DNA of 64,000 bases from assembly GCA_964036295.1 (NCBI GenBank), contig OZ038468.1, forward strand, positions 19,560,683 through 19,624,682. The letters run 5' to 3'. This document shows positions 24,460 through 36,189 of this stretch, piece by piece. The position numbers and the translations under genes were made by a program. The notes under the pieces are model-generated. The model had not been told where the DNA came from. It worked only from the letters and a program-made list of their open reading frames with translations, and did no database searches. The DNA is from Plumapathes pennacea (taxonomy: Eukaryota; Cnidaria; Anthozoa; Antipatharia; Myriopathidae). The first letter of the stretch is position 1; each line of letters opens with the position of its first letter.

Positions 24460-27400
24460 TCATATCCCCCAGTAACCTCTCCTTTTGGTGGGTCCACTGG
24501 AGCCTAGGTTCTCGCGCCAGCCTGATAGGAACCTCCTTATCTTCCGGTAATAGCCTCGTTCCAGGAACCAAGTGTCTTGGTTTTCAGCACGCCACTCGTC
24601 TCGTCCCTTGGCTCGGCGCTCGTACCAGGGCTCCCAGTTGGACCGCTGTTCAGCCCGATTGATGGCGCGTTCAAACAGCCAGGAACTGGGCTTACGCTTT
24701 CTTGCGTTGTAACTGCTGGACTTTCTCATTGTCTCCCTTTCTTTTGCGCGGCCCATGCACCAAGACTCATCATCATGACGCCACGGTCCATCTTCCCGTT
24801 GACCACGAGGTTCGGGTTGAACTCGGAGACCGTCGGGAGGTTTCGAGTTGCAAGAGTAACAGGACTCTTGTTTAATTGCATAATTTAACCAACGATTACG
24901 GAAGTTCTGGTCGAACTGCTGTCCCTGCTCCAAATTTACGTCGCCAGCTCGTTTATGCTCAGCTCGCAGTTTGTCGGGCGGAATCGGTCCATTTGGACCC
25001 AGTCCTCCATATATTGGATTCGGGTTGACTTCCGGACATTTCGGCTTCGACTCGTTTTGCTCCGACGCCTCGCCTGTGCTGTCCGGCTTCGCCGAGACTT
25101 TGTTTCTTCGGATTGAGCCGTTGTGTTTCACTAGAGTATCGTGAGTCTTTTTGGATGAAACACCAAAACTCAAAGCGAAATCAGCAAACGTCGCCATTGC
25201 TTTGCTCTTTTCTGGCTGAACAGAAGTTTTCTTTAGTTTGTTGCTCCACTGCTCTGCTTTCTTCGAGTGCTTTTCGACAGTTCTAAATGTTTTTCTGTGA
25301 TCTTTCTGCAGCTGCTCTTGATCTAGTTTCTGTTCTTCAATCTGCAACATCCATTGTCTTAGTTTCTCCAGCTGTTTTCTGTAATCATAGTGATGTCCTT
25401 CCTGAGTCAGTTCGTGTTGTTCATTATCAGATACTGCTGCCCTCTCTCTTCTCTTGTTGTTCTCTACACTACGTTCGCTCTTGTCACCCACCACGTATTT
25501 CTTCGTCTTCTTTTTGTTTTTCTTGGTTTTACACGGCGTTGTATTCTGCACAAACTTGGGCCCATATCTTCTTTCCTTATCAGCTTTTATGTCCTCTAAC
25601 TTCTTGGCTTTGTTGCTTGCTTTTCTCTTGTCCCTTTCTTTCCGCCTATTTCCCTCATATTCGTGTCCCGTTTTGTCTTTCTTTACGCCCTTGTCTGGTT
25701 TGTTTTTATCGCGAGACTTCTTGTCGTTCTTATGTACTTTCCGTAACTCTCTCAGCCACTTTTTGTACTCTTTCCTCACAGCCTTCTTCAGTGACCTCAG
25801 TTCTTTGTAATCACTCTTGAGTTTTCGTTTTTCGGTCACCAGCTTGGTCTTAATATGTCTCAATTCAATTTCTTTCTCTTTCTCGAACTTCTGTCTGTCC
25901 CGTTCCAACTTCCTGATTTCCACTGCGAGATACCGTTTAAATTTTTTCTCCTCCTTTTTGCGCCACTTCTCCAAGAGTTCCTTCTCTGTCTTCAGCTGAA
26001 CTATTAACGTTTTTACATCGTTTGTGTTCTGCTCGTGCTGTTTTCTTTCGTCATCAAATTTAGTCTTTGCTTTCTTTAGAGAGCGCCTTTCATGTCGAAG
26101 TTGTACTTTATGCCTTATGATTCGTCGTCTTTCACTGTACAGTGCCTGCAGGATCTTTCCGGCTTTCGTCACGTGCCTTCTCAGATCTGTTTCTCTTTGT
26201 TTCAGCTGCCTTCGCGCCAACTTTTCGTTACGAATTTTCTCCTTTCTTGCCAGCCGTCTGTTTCTCTTCACCTCTTTAACCATCATTCCCATATCCCCGT
26301 GAATATCTGGGATAGTTTCATTTACTACCAGAAACTCTTCTTTCGTCTTCAATTCTAGTTGTCCTTTTTCTTCGCTTGATTTCGCAGGTTCCTCAAAGCA
26401 AGGCTTCCGCACGCTGCGCTGTTTTGGTTTGCAAGTTCTGTCTCCTTTTTTCTCAGTGTTACTCGTATCAGTGTTCTTTTTCATGTGAAATAAAGCGCGC
26501 AAGTCCAGCTGTTGTGAATCACGAACCTGACCACTCTTTGCAGCTGGAGACACGCCGGCTCCATGGATCACGTGTTCGCTCGTGTCGGCCTCTTTGTACG
26601 AAGGCACTGAATGTTCAGATTGCATCCCGGTGTTAACATCGTTGTCAATCTGCGTTCTCTCTCCGTCGATAGGAGGGCGGTCGTCTTCTTTGGAGTTGTC
26701 AAGATTGGAAGAGATGTCTTTAACTGAGCCATCTTCAAGAACTAGCCGTAAAAAGAGCGGGAAATCTTCACGCTGTTTCTCTTTGTTTGGGTTCAGGATG
26801 ATGTCCTTGACAAGACTGCCTGGGTGATCAATGACCAGGAGGTTGAGAGGAGCTTCACTATCTGCTGGATTTTCTGTCTCTCGTACCGCTTTCATCATTG
26901 TCTGATCCCACTTGAAAACTCGCGTCTCTTGCCCATTGGATATGGCGATTCTGTGCCGGTGATGGGCGTGGCCCGTAGCACGTGCGTCTCGAGTCCAACG
27001 GCGCTTGAAATCAGCAGGGAATTTAGAGTTGCAAACACCAACTTCCGGACTTGCTGTACTCTTTTCCAACTTATAAATTGGGTCGCTAGTTTTGGACCAA
27101 CGATGATGAAGTGTCTTCCAATACTTGTGTAACTTGTCCTTTGCCTCCTTCTTCTTCCCATCGCGCCACAGGTCTGCCAGTCGCTTTTCGTGGGTATACA
27201 GGACCTGCAGCCGCTCAACTTGTTTCTCAAGTGCTCTATTCCACGTCAGGTTTTCATTCTCGACTTTATCGTGTTCGAACTTCCAGCGCCAGTACCATCC
27301 CATCAATTTACTGACATGCAAGCGATTTTTCATGTTATCGTACGCCTTCAAAAGGCTAAAATGTTCCTTCTGTAGCTTGCTGTGAAGCTCTCTAAGATCA

Positions 27401-29595
27401 AACATCAAAGCAATCGAAGCCTCCTTCTCCTCCCACAGATACACTTGCTCTTCATTAACGTTGTCCTCTGGGAATTTCAAGCCGAGGTGCTGGTTTTGAA
27501 CCGAGGCTGTGTCAGGCCCAGGTCTCAAGGAATTACCGGCAGCGCTGGAACTGAGGTAAACGTTCAGTCCTGAAGACAAAAAGGTAGCACATTAATATTT
27601 ACGTAACAATCGATGAAATTAGATGTAAATATTTATTTAGAACACTCAATATCAAGAGGCACTAATGCATGAGTCAACTTTAGTCCGCTTACGAGAATGT
27701 GTAAATAGAGAGTTTAAGTGAGAGTTTAAACAGGGTTTCATGAAGGCGTTTGTAAGTAGAGCTGTCCGCTCTGAGAGCTTTGAGAGTACTATGCTGTACT
27801 TCCACCCTGTACTAAGAAAATACACACAAAAAGGCAAATATCTATCATGTGAACATGCTTATAATGAGGGGTACAAGATTATGACTTACCATGGCCAATG
27901 CTGAATCCAAGAGCTGTAGTGAGGCACAGTAGGAGAACCAGTGTTGGAGCATCAACAGTTATCAAGGTACTTGATTCCCCCTCCTCTTGTTCTCCCTCAT
28001 CATCACTACTGCTATCATCACCATCACTGACATTAGCCTTGTCTTCATCATAGTTTTGGTGTTCTGGGTGAGTGTCTACTCTGAGGCTCTCATTCAGATC
28101 CAAAACCTCAATTTCTTCACTGACATCAAAGAGATCACTGTCAAACAAAAAGGAACTTGAATCTGAATGTTCTGACATACTGCCTTCCTCTCCAGGTCCT
28201 TGGTGTTCCCCAAGATGAACAAAGTCCATCCCTTGGTCTTCAACTTCATCTGAAATTGTAACAATTCCAGTCTCATCATCAGAGATGCTTATTTCATCAT
28301 TCAAGGAGTATGCAGTGCTGCTTTCTGTGAGTTGTGGAAGTTCTTGCCAGTTATGAAAAGATGAGGACATTATCGAACTGCCCTGCACATTTTCATGGTT
28401 CTCCTTCAAACTGGGGCTAAAGTGATTTGAAATTATCATGATTCCATCATCCACACAGTGAGGGATTTCAGGGCTGACATCTGAACTGGCTGAAGTCAAA
28501 TCCACATTTTCCACAGCAAGTTCATCCTGCTCAGTGCAATCATTGACATCCACAGAACCACTGATTTCACTCTTATCTTCACTGCTGCTGTCTGAAGGAG
28601 TCCGAGCTGTGAAATGAGCTAGAACCTCAAATTCTGCTTCACTTCCACTGCCTTCTGCTGTTGCCATGGCAACATCAGAGGCTCCATCTGAACTTTGGGA
28701 TGCCGTCCGTTTGGAGTAGTAAACTGACCCTTGTCTGGTCTGTGAAAGGAATTGAATACATTGTAATTCTGAGTAAAACATTGTATTGATCTAAAAATAT
28801 CAGTGTTAGGGTAGGACAGGGTACCCTATTTCAGACTAAAACATATGATTTTTCAATCCTATTTCAGACTAAAATATACGATTTTTCAACCCTATTTCAA
28901 ACTAAAATATATATGGTTTTCAACCCTATTTCAGGCCTGTGTACCATACTTTGCACTAGTTATTTCAGACCAATATTAAAATCTACTGCCCTAATCAGAC
29001 AAAAATAATACCTTTGGGGTGGCATACGCCTACTCCCTCCCCTCCAGGACAACAGGATCTGTAACTGGTTCATACTTGCATGCTTGTATACCCAGTGCTC
29101 AGATATACAGACAATGCTTTACCTTCGCCAGGAGATCTACTCTTTGAAGCTTTTGAATATTTTATAACTGATCACATGACATTTGTTTACAAACAGAACA
29201 CCGGTCCATTGCACCTTCCCAATTTTTTTTTTTTTTGTGCTGTCAACGCTTTAACCATAAAAAAAGTCCATAGATATAAAGGAAATATATTAAGCTAACT
29301 GTACAACAGATAAATGTTTTTTTTTTTTAGGTCTTTTCACCATTCTAAATGTGTCTAGCGCTTTGTAAAAATATTGTTCCCAAGTTCTGCCAAAAGGCGG
29401 TTTATAGATCGCTCAGCACTCTACGTATCATGAAGCTAAAAATAGCGTAGCTGAAAATGCGACCGAAGCTTTGCAGACAATCAGATCCCGAAGAACTGAC
29501 CACGTTTATATACGCACCTCAACACTCTCGATCGTTCCATGATCCACGAAGGTCCAGTCGCTTTCTAAGTCACTTCCTTCGTCCCGTGCAGCCAT
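24460..29595 (-). CDS. CCPG1: CCPG1-like ER-phagy receptor, single-pass ER membrane protein
   Basis: Exons 29518-29595, 27890-28739 and 24460-27569 join in phase to 1,345 residues. The N-terminus reads SDLESDWTFVDHG; WTFV (residues 14-17) is an acidic-flanked LC3-interacting motif at the same place as the CCPG1 WTVI. The acidic cytosolic part includes SISDDETGIVTISDEV, resembling the FIP200-binding region of CCPG1. One membrane segment follows (TLVLLLCLTTALGFSIGHG, near 27893-27949), comparable with the GFGHFYG end of the human segment. The rest, about 1,037 residues in one exon, is Lys/Arg-rich coiled coil with a tryptophan-rich C-terminus and is much longer than in human CCPG1 (about 757 total). 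Position next to PIGBOS1 and PIGB supports the call. PBXIP1 is the alternative paralogue. The luminal coiled coil itself I would not recognise. Confidence 0.8.
28806..29045 (-). repeat. G-headed dispersed repeat, copy C
   Basis: Lies in CCPG1-like intron 1. Four units of CCCTATTTCAGACTAAAA at about 34-bp period are followed by GGGGTGGCATACGCC and TACTCCCTCCCCTCC. Confidence 0.75.
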
Positions 29596-31458
29596 TATCC
29601 TTGCGTGTACCTTTCACATATCGAAATCGCGTCTTCTGTTCTGCAGTTCAACCAGCTTTAACGCTTGTGACGTTATTCCAAAACGCGGGAATAAAATCCG
29701 GCAACTGACGAGCAGCTGAGCGAAACAAACACCTCAACCTAAATACCACGTGATCATCCTGTCCAATAGGAAGCGGGTACAGAACCCTTATTGTCTTTCT
29801 GACCAATGCGATATATCGTTCCGCGCGCGGTTAATATTGAGATGATGCAAGAAATTATATTTTGCTGAGTGATATACTTTTGTAAGAAATGTATCTGACA
29901 CGCCACGTAATCGTTTTCCACTCGGGAAGTTGGAGCGATTATTTTTATTTTATGGTACAGCCGCTGGAGTTGTTTTGTTTACACCCTAAATCAATTTAGC
30001 GGTGTTGTAAGAATTTTAATAAGCGTCATATCGAGTAAGGCCAAAACTTCATTGAAAAAAAAAAGCCATGGACTTATGAACATTAATTTAACTGTTTAAA
30101 TGTTTTACTAAGACGTTGTTTGACAATATTGGGAATATCTGCTCCAAATGCGCAGCCATTTTCCGTTCAACTTTTCCTATGAATATTCTGTATGGCTGTG
30201 GATTATTTTCATGCAAATCCACCCAAGGTGTGTTACATATTTCATGTTATGTATAACTAAACAGAAATAAATAAGCTGGAGGACCTAATTTGCAGGTTGA
30301 GAAGAAAACAACCAATCAACATGCTCCTTGCTTGGCTCCTCTATATTTACATTTAAAGTTGCAAGTGACTGGTAGAATATTTCTTGGTTTAAATGCTATG
30401 CCTATGAGTTGTCAAATATGCTAATGACATGACAAACCTTCGTAACTCATTGGCCAAACATTCAAACCAAGAAATATTCTACTAGTCAGTTAATACCTGA
30501 CATAGTATCAGTTTTACCAATAATATTTTTGCCATTATAGGCACTTTAATGTGCAGTGAACTGTAGGCAATAAAACACACTAAAACTGCCAACATATTGT
30601 GGAACTGACAGTCCTCTCAGAATATACCGATAAGTTTGTGCATACATTCCACATCATGGGGGTGAATACCCACATTCTTCGGAGCAGCAAAAGATGTACA
30701 AACAATATATTGACAGAAAATAAATGCAATCAATTTCTGAGGTTTCTTAATGTAAGTATATCATGTTTGATAATATAATAAGACTCTTTCCTGTGCTCCA
30801 AAATTGTCTCAAAACAAGGGAAATGCAATTAAAGAGACCTAAGATTTAAAAATTTACTGGGGGAGCATGCCCTCGGGATCCCCTAATAGCTTGCGCCTTC
30901 AGCAATCAACCATACTCTATCCCAGCCACACCCTACCCCCCTGCAAAATATCCTGGATCCACACTTGCGTATATGGATAGTTGCATGGAGTTCATATATG
31001 ATTGTAGGGTAATTGTTTGGTGGTTTAGTGATTGTGGTTGCATGTCATAAAACTCAAAACAAATGTACCATATATAGTGTTTTATGTTGAAAACATTTGC
31101 CATCCATTACAGTATTATCAAGACAATGCAAAAACATAGTCAATTTGCATACATACAGTTCATTTGAGATATTACGTCATGAAAAATAATAATACAGTGC
31201 ATACACACACACACGTGTTTAATACATATGCACATTATATATTCCACCTGAGTATCCATGACTTGCCAGCATGATTGTGTCAAGAAACATGCCTGCTGAC
31301 TTCATATGCCTAAAGATCTTCAAGTCATCTTTTGCAGCCTTTCGTTCAGGTCGCTCAGCTTCTAACTTTCTGGATGTACAGACACGTCACAGTGACAGAC
31401 GACCTCTTTGGTTTGCCCACAGTTCTGATCCTGTCGGATATGTCGTCCCTTCGCAGCG
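29596..31458. other. intergenic stretch between CCPG1-like gene and PIGBOS1
   Basis: No gene seen. It contains a foldback at 30365-30491, an AC run at 31201-31214 and AT-rich sequence. The CCPG1-like promoter should lie at its left end; a CCAAT box is near 29763 (plus strand). Confidence 0.5.
30365..30491. mobile_element. foldback / MITE-like palindrome
   Basis: Arms 30365-30396 and 30459-30491 are near-perfect inverted repeats containing GTAGAATATTTCTTGGTTT, with a 62-bp spacer. No clear target duplication or coding sequence. Confidence 0.6.
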
Positions 31459-31620
31459 TCAATTTTTCTCTCCTTCTTTCACGTCTTGCTTCTGCGCCTC
31501 CTTTCTTTTGCTATTATATTCCTCTAGAAGAGGTCTGTAGATATACACTCCACTGGATATTCCCACCAACGTGACAATAAACAGCTGATGAAGAGGAAGT
31601 TTCTCCAAGAACCCAAACAT
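31459..31620 (-). CDS. PIGBOS1: PIGBOS1 microprotein (PIGB opposite strand 1)
   Basis: Single-exon gene of 53 codons plus stop (human 54 residues). The protein starts MFGFLEKLPLHQLFIVTLVG, continues with SSGVYIYRPLLEEYNSK and ends in a charged tail KRKEAQKQ...EGEKN. The human protein has the same plan: a short N-terminus, one membrane segment ending GGVYIFQP, then FEQY and a charged tail. The start is 124 bp from the PIGB start on the opposite strand, the arrangement that names the human gene. In mammals the protein sits in the mitochondrial outer membrane and contacts ER CLCC1 to tune the unfolded protein response. It overlaps no other coding exon. Confidence 0.88.
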   Translation of the reverse strand: MFGFLEKLPLHQLFIVTLVGISSGVYIYRPLLEEYNSKRKEAQKQDVKEGEKN

Positions 31621-31744
31621 CTCGCATTTCTTGAGAGCGCACGCTTGCTGTCAGCGGATTACCGTCAACTCGTACCCAGGGCCACTCTATAATCTGATGG
31701 TACCTTATCCCTTATCCCATTGTAAAGAGTTTTTTAAGTTTAAA
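31621..31744. promoter_or_regulatory. bidirectional promoter PIGBOS1 / PIGB
   Basis: The 124 bp between the two start codons must hold both 5' UTRs or overlapping transcription starts. No TATA box is evident. Confidence 0.55.
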
Positions 31745-34333
31745 ATGGTTATGGATGTTCCTGAAAACACTGGTGTTCGAAGAAGAAATAAAGCAGCAGT
31801 GGAAGCAGTCGTCCCTTCAAGTCTGCCTGCATTTGACATGAAACGGGCGTCGCACGAACATAAACTGTTCTTGGCTTGTCTGATATTCAGACTTTTCAAC
31901 GCATTGATTATCTGCACTTCATTCGTTCCTGATGAGTTCTGGCAAGGGCCTGAAGTTGCACATAACATGGTGTTCGGGTATGGATATCTGACGTGGGAAT
32001 GGACTAGCGGATTAAGGGGCTGGACTTATCCAATGCTCTTTGCCATTCCCTATAAACTCCTGCATTTACTGTGGTTAGATAGCGCAGAGGCCCTAGTGGT
32101 TACACCTCGTCTGGTGCAAGCAGTTTTTGCGGCTTTTGGAGATCTGTATTTGTACAAACTTGCAGGTAAACTGTTTGGCCAAGAAGCTTCATTCTTGTCC
32201 CTTGCTTGCAATGTGCTCTCATGGTTCACATTTTACTGTGTAACCAGAAGCATTACCAACTCTGCAGAGACGGTGTTTACCACTATAGGGCTTTATTACT
32301 GGCCATGGAAGTCACTACAGTCACCTGATATACAGTTCAGGGAACAGACAAGTATTGTTACATCACTTTCATTGGCAGCCTTTACCTGTGTTATTAGGCC
32401 AACAGCTGCCATAATCTGGCTCCCTCTCTGCATCTTAAACCTTACATTTGAACCTTCCGGGGCTTGCTTTATTTTTAAGCAGCTGTTGCCTTCTGGAGTT
32501 ATTGCACTGTTGTGGTCTGTTTTGATTGACAGTTTCTTTTATGGGAAGTGGACTCTTGTCCAGTTGAACTTTGTCAAGTTCAATGTCCTGAAGAACATGG
32601 GTACATTCTATGGCAGCCACCCATGGTATTGGTAAGGAGGTGGAATTTTAATTAGATAAATCTGACTCACAACTCAATTATTGATAAGGATCAGAAACAC
32701 CCAGAAGTGCTGGCTGTAACTGGGTTGAAAACGGCGGTGATTGACCTACAACAACAGAGATATACACTTTCTAGGCTTACAAAATTTGCAGATTAAAAGT
32801 ATGATGGTCAGGAAAAAAGTAAATTCACTGGGAAACTTGGTATGAACAAATGGCTGATTGTGTGTGTGTTTCTGTACTCTGCAGGTATTTTACACAAGGA
32901 TATCCTGTTGTTCTATTCACTCATATGATTCCTTTTACTCTTGGTGTCCTGAAAGCTCGGCCAATTCAGAGAATTCCAGCAGCCCTTATTCTTTGGGTTA
33001 TTATTGTGTACAGGTAACATTTTATTTTAATGTACGGTGATGCTGGAACCATGTTTTGTACATGTATGTCCCAGCTGGTCTCCATACACTCATACTTCAA
33101 TATTTTTTTGCTTTTTTATTTAATCTGTAGCTTCCTTGGTCACAAGGAGTTCCGGTTCATTTTTCCTGTTGTTCCTTTGGCAATGTGCTACTGTGGGTTC
33201 TTCTTGAGTCATCAGCCTCATGACAAGAACAGTCAAAAGGCATCTTCAACAAACTCTGGCCCCAAAAGTGAAGTGAAGAAAAAAGTAGTATGTTTACTTC
33301 TTCTAGCAGCAACTAATGTTCCAATTGCACTATACTTCAGTGTTGTGCATCAAAGAGGCACTATTGATGTCATGGGATTTTTACGAGAAGAGACTAGAGG
33401 GACTAAAGAGCAGTTGTCAATGTTGTTTTTGATGCCATGTCACTCAACACCCTATTACAGGTCAGTTATTATATTACAATTATTGCAATTATTACAATAT
33501 GATTTGTGGTACTTTGTCTTCATGATAACATTAGAGGATGAAGGTAGGAAATGAACTGATCTTGTACTGATCATATGTTTTCTACCTGTGGCTAAGTATC
33601 CAGTTCCTTTGTCAGTAATTTCTTTCACTTTTCATCATGCAATGATGTCTTTTCATTATTTTGTAGTCATCTCCATAAACAATTGAACATGAGGTTTCTC
33701 CAGTGCCCACCAAGTGACAAGCCAGGATATACTGATGAAGCTGAGCAGTTTTATGCAAACCCCTTGCAGTGGCTGGGAAAGGAATTTCAGCATAATAATT
33801 CAAATTCTTCAAGTCAACACTTGCCAAGTCACTTGGTGCTCTTTAACAGACTTGTACCAGTAAGTGCCTGTATTTAAGTGTCATGAAAGAAGTGTTTTGG
33901 TGGAAAACTTGTACATCACTGGCATACACTCCAACTTAGGTCATGCCCACTTTCCAAATTCAGTAACTATAAGCACAGACAAAATATTTGAGCTCCATGT
34001 TTTTTCATTCTAGGATATTACAGCTTTTCTAGACCAGCATCATTACAAAGAGGTAAGCAGTCGAGAAAGGTGTCCTAGCTATGTGTTGTGTTTGCAGACT
34101 ACAAATCTCTCTGGGCGGACACTCGTAATATTGGACAGCTCTACCAATGAATGCCTGTCAGGGTTTTTTTGTGGTCCCGGTATCATGGTCATATTTTTTT
34201 ACTATTTCCTTTTCTGTTGCAGTGTGCCAGATTTTTTCACACTCATGTCCCTGAGGGGCGAGTTGGATCAGAGGTTGTTGCGTACTGCCGGACAAGGTTT
34301 TGGGAAAGATTATCATCCAACTCACAAACTTGA
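31745..34333 (+). CDS. PIGB: GPI mannosyltransferase 3 (third mannose)
   Basis: ER multipass enzyme that adds the third mannose of the GPI anchor from dolichol-phosphate-mannose (GT22 family). Exons: 31745-32631, 32885-33013, 33131-33460, 33667-33859, 34014-34052, 34223-34333; 562 residues (human 554). The signature SFVPDEFWQGPEVAHNMVFG lies early, followed by YLTWEW. FLGHKEFRFIFPVVPL, LMPCHSTPYYSHLH and MRFLQCPPSDKPGYTDEAEQ are strongly conserved, and the last exon gives FFHTHVPEGRVGS. The ATG at 31745 follows stops in frame more closely than the upstream ATG at 31631, whose extra peptide shows no conservation. Last residues SSNSQT are not conserved. Confidence 0.95.
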
Positions 34334-35016
34334 GCATTCTTTGAATGAAGTTGCACATTTTGTAGAGAATTACACAACATGCCCTGATCATGTGCTACTA
34401 GTTATCTTTAGATGAAGGGAGGGGGGAGGGGTTAAGCCTGGTTTTCAAAAGCACAAGAATACTAAGTAGGAACATGGATTCAACAAATGCAAGGAGAAGG
34501 ATAAAAAAATTTCCACTGGCTGCATCACCCAATTTCACTGATGCATATTTGTTTTTGCTTATTGCTTGTGTTGCTCGTGAAAAAATAATGCTTAAATCAT
34601 GGAACAACTTCAGCTGAAGGGACCCGGCCTACCCAAACAAGATTACACGACTGTCTTTATGTACATGACATGTGCAACAATTCTGCTCACTAAAATTGCA
34701 CAAGAGACCAAAGGAGTTCAGAAAATGACTGTATTATTTCACAACAAAAGTGAAATGCATTTTACTCTATCTTTTTACAAACATTCTGAATACAAACAAA
34801 AAATTGCCAACAAAACAGTACTATGTACATGTGAATTTTTCTGTCAAGTTTGTTGGCTTTTACAATGTCATGGGTCAAAGCAAAAAAAATAAAATAAAAA
34901 TAACTGCAACTTGTTGAGAAGAAACGTATTTATAGCATCTGAGGAACAATCTTCTTAGTGTTTAATAAAATAACCAAATGGCTGGTGCCAGCACATGCAG
35001 TCAAATTTAAATATCG
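34334..35016. other. intergenic, PIGB and CKS 3' flanks
   Basis: Convergent 3' ends. AATAAA-type signals occur on the plus strand near 34888-34895 and 34965. No gene seen. Confidence 0.5.
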
Positions 35017-35617
35017 CTACTTCGCCGTTGCAGGCCTTTTGAATAGAAGAACATGGGGCTCTGAAACAAAGTTAAAAAGGAATATTAGAGCTGCATGATG
35101 GTTTAGTACCACTACACAAACAAAATAAGTTGAAACGTTTGATCAAGAACTCACCAGGCTTGTGAAGCATATAGTGGACCCATCCGACCGACTGTTGAAC
35201 GCCTATTTTTCTCCATTCGGACTCTGACATTAATCGACCTCTCGGAGCTAACTTTGCGATGTCTCTCGGTAAGATAACGTGCCTGTAAATAGACAAACAT
35301 AGTTATAATATTTTCGTTTATAAGAAGGATTTATGCAAGGGACTTCCCTCGAACATCTTCGAGTAGGTAAATCCATTTCTCGAACACTTGCTCCATCATA
35401 AAATGACCTTTTATAGAAATAAAATGTAGCCCAAATCTCTTACTATGCTCAGTAGCCTTTGGTACAAAGTAGTTCGACATATGATAGTGTAACGTGCGTT
35501 CGCTTCTAAATAGAACGACGTGCGAAAGTACCCTAGTTTCGCCCAATGGCTTTACCTGTATTCATTTCCTTGGTCGTCGGTGTATCTGGTTGAATAGTAG
35601 ATATCATTCACAGACAT
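35017..35617 (-). CDS. CKS1: cyclin-dependent kinase regulatory subunit, paralogue A
   Basis: Small CDK-binding protein needed for cell-cycle progression. Three exons, 35556-35617, 35155-35282 and 35017-35060, give 77 residues. The protein opens [20 protein letters not shown]; the core is [29 protein letters not shown] and [20 protein letters not shown]. The hinge HxPEPH and the phosphate-binding residues of the family are present. Introns are in the same places as in paralogue B. The donor of intron 2 is a normal GTGAG. It lies 570 bp downstream of paralogue B on the same strand. Confidence 0.95.
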
Positions 35618-36189
35618 TGTGAGACCGATGTAGGTACAATTCCTAAAGGTGTGGAGCCTTTCTCGCCTGATCCTCGTGGTTTCTTCGTCGCTGCTGCAAA
35701 CGGTTGATTAATTGTGTAAAACAGTTTTGAAGCAGCCCACCGCTTCTGATTGGTGCCCGCTCAACCAATCACGTTTTGTTATCAGAGAAAAGAGCCTGGG
35801 AATGAGGACGACAGAACTGTCGAAATGTCCCAAAGGGGGTAGGGGAAGGGATAATCTGCTGCCCAGCCGTTTTTCTTCAGATTTTTTTTCTAATGAACTG
35901 AAACTACCACATGATAGCAAAGTTTATTTCATTTTGTCCTTGGAGTCACTTATAAATTCTTCAAAATATCTGATAATTTATAAATATCTAAATAATATAA
36001 TAAGGCTCACGAAAAAATATCTGAAGTAAGCTTTGCCAAAATTAATAACGCTTGCCTAGCCTCTCATTTGTATTTCAGAATTGTCACACTCAATCGAAAT
36101 TCTTTAGCAGTCAAACTTGGAAGCAAGCAAATGTAGTCAGCCATATGCAATATATTTCCAGTGGCGCCGGTGTTTTCGTTCTTCATCTG

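Noticed and set aside
25287-27573. Several 60-177-codon plus-strand ORFs rich in Ser, Phe and Leu
   Set aside because: Antisense shadows of the Lys/Glu-rich CCPG1-like exon.
31631-31744. Upstream in-frame ATG extending PIGB by 38 residues
   Set aside because: The extension is not conserved and would cover the whole divergent promoter; the ATG at 31745 precedes the conserved part.
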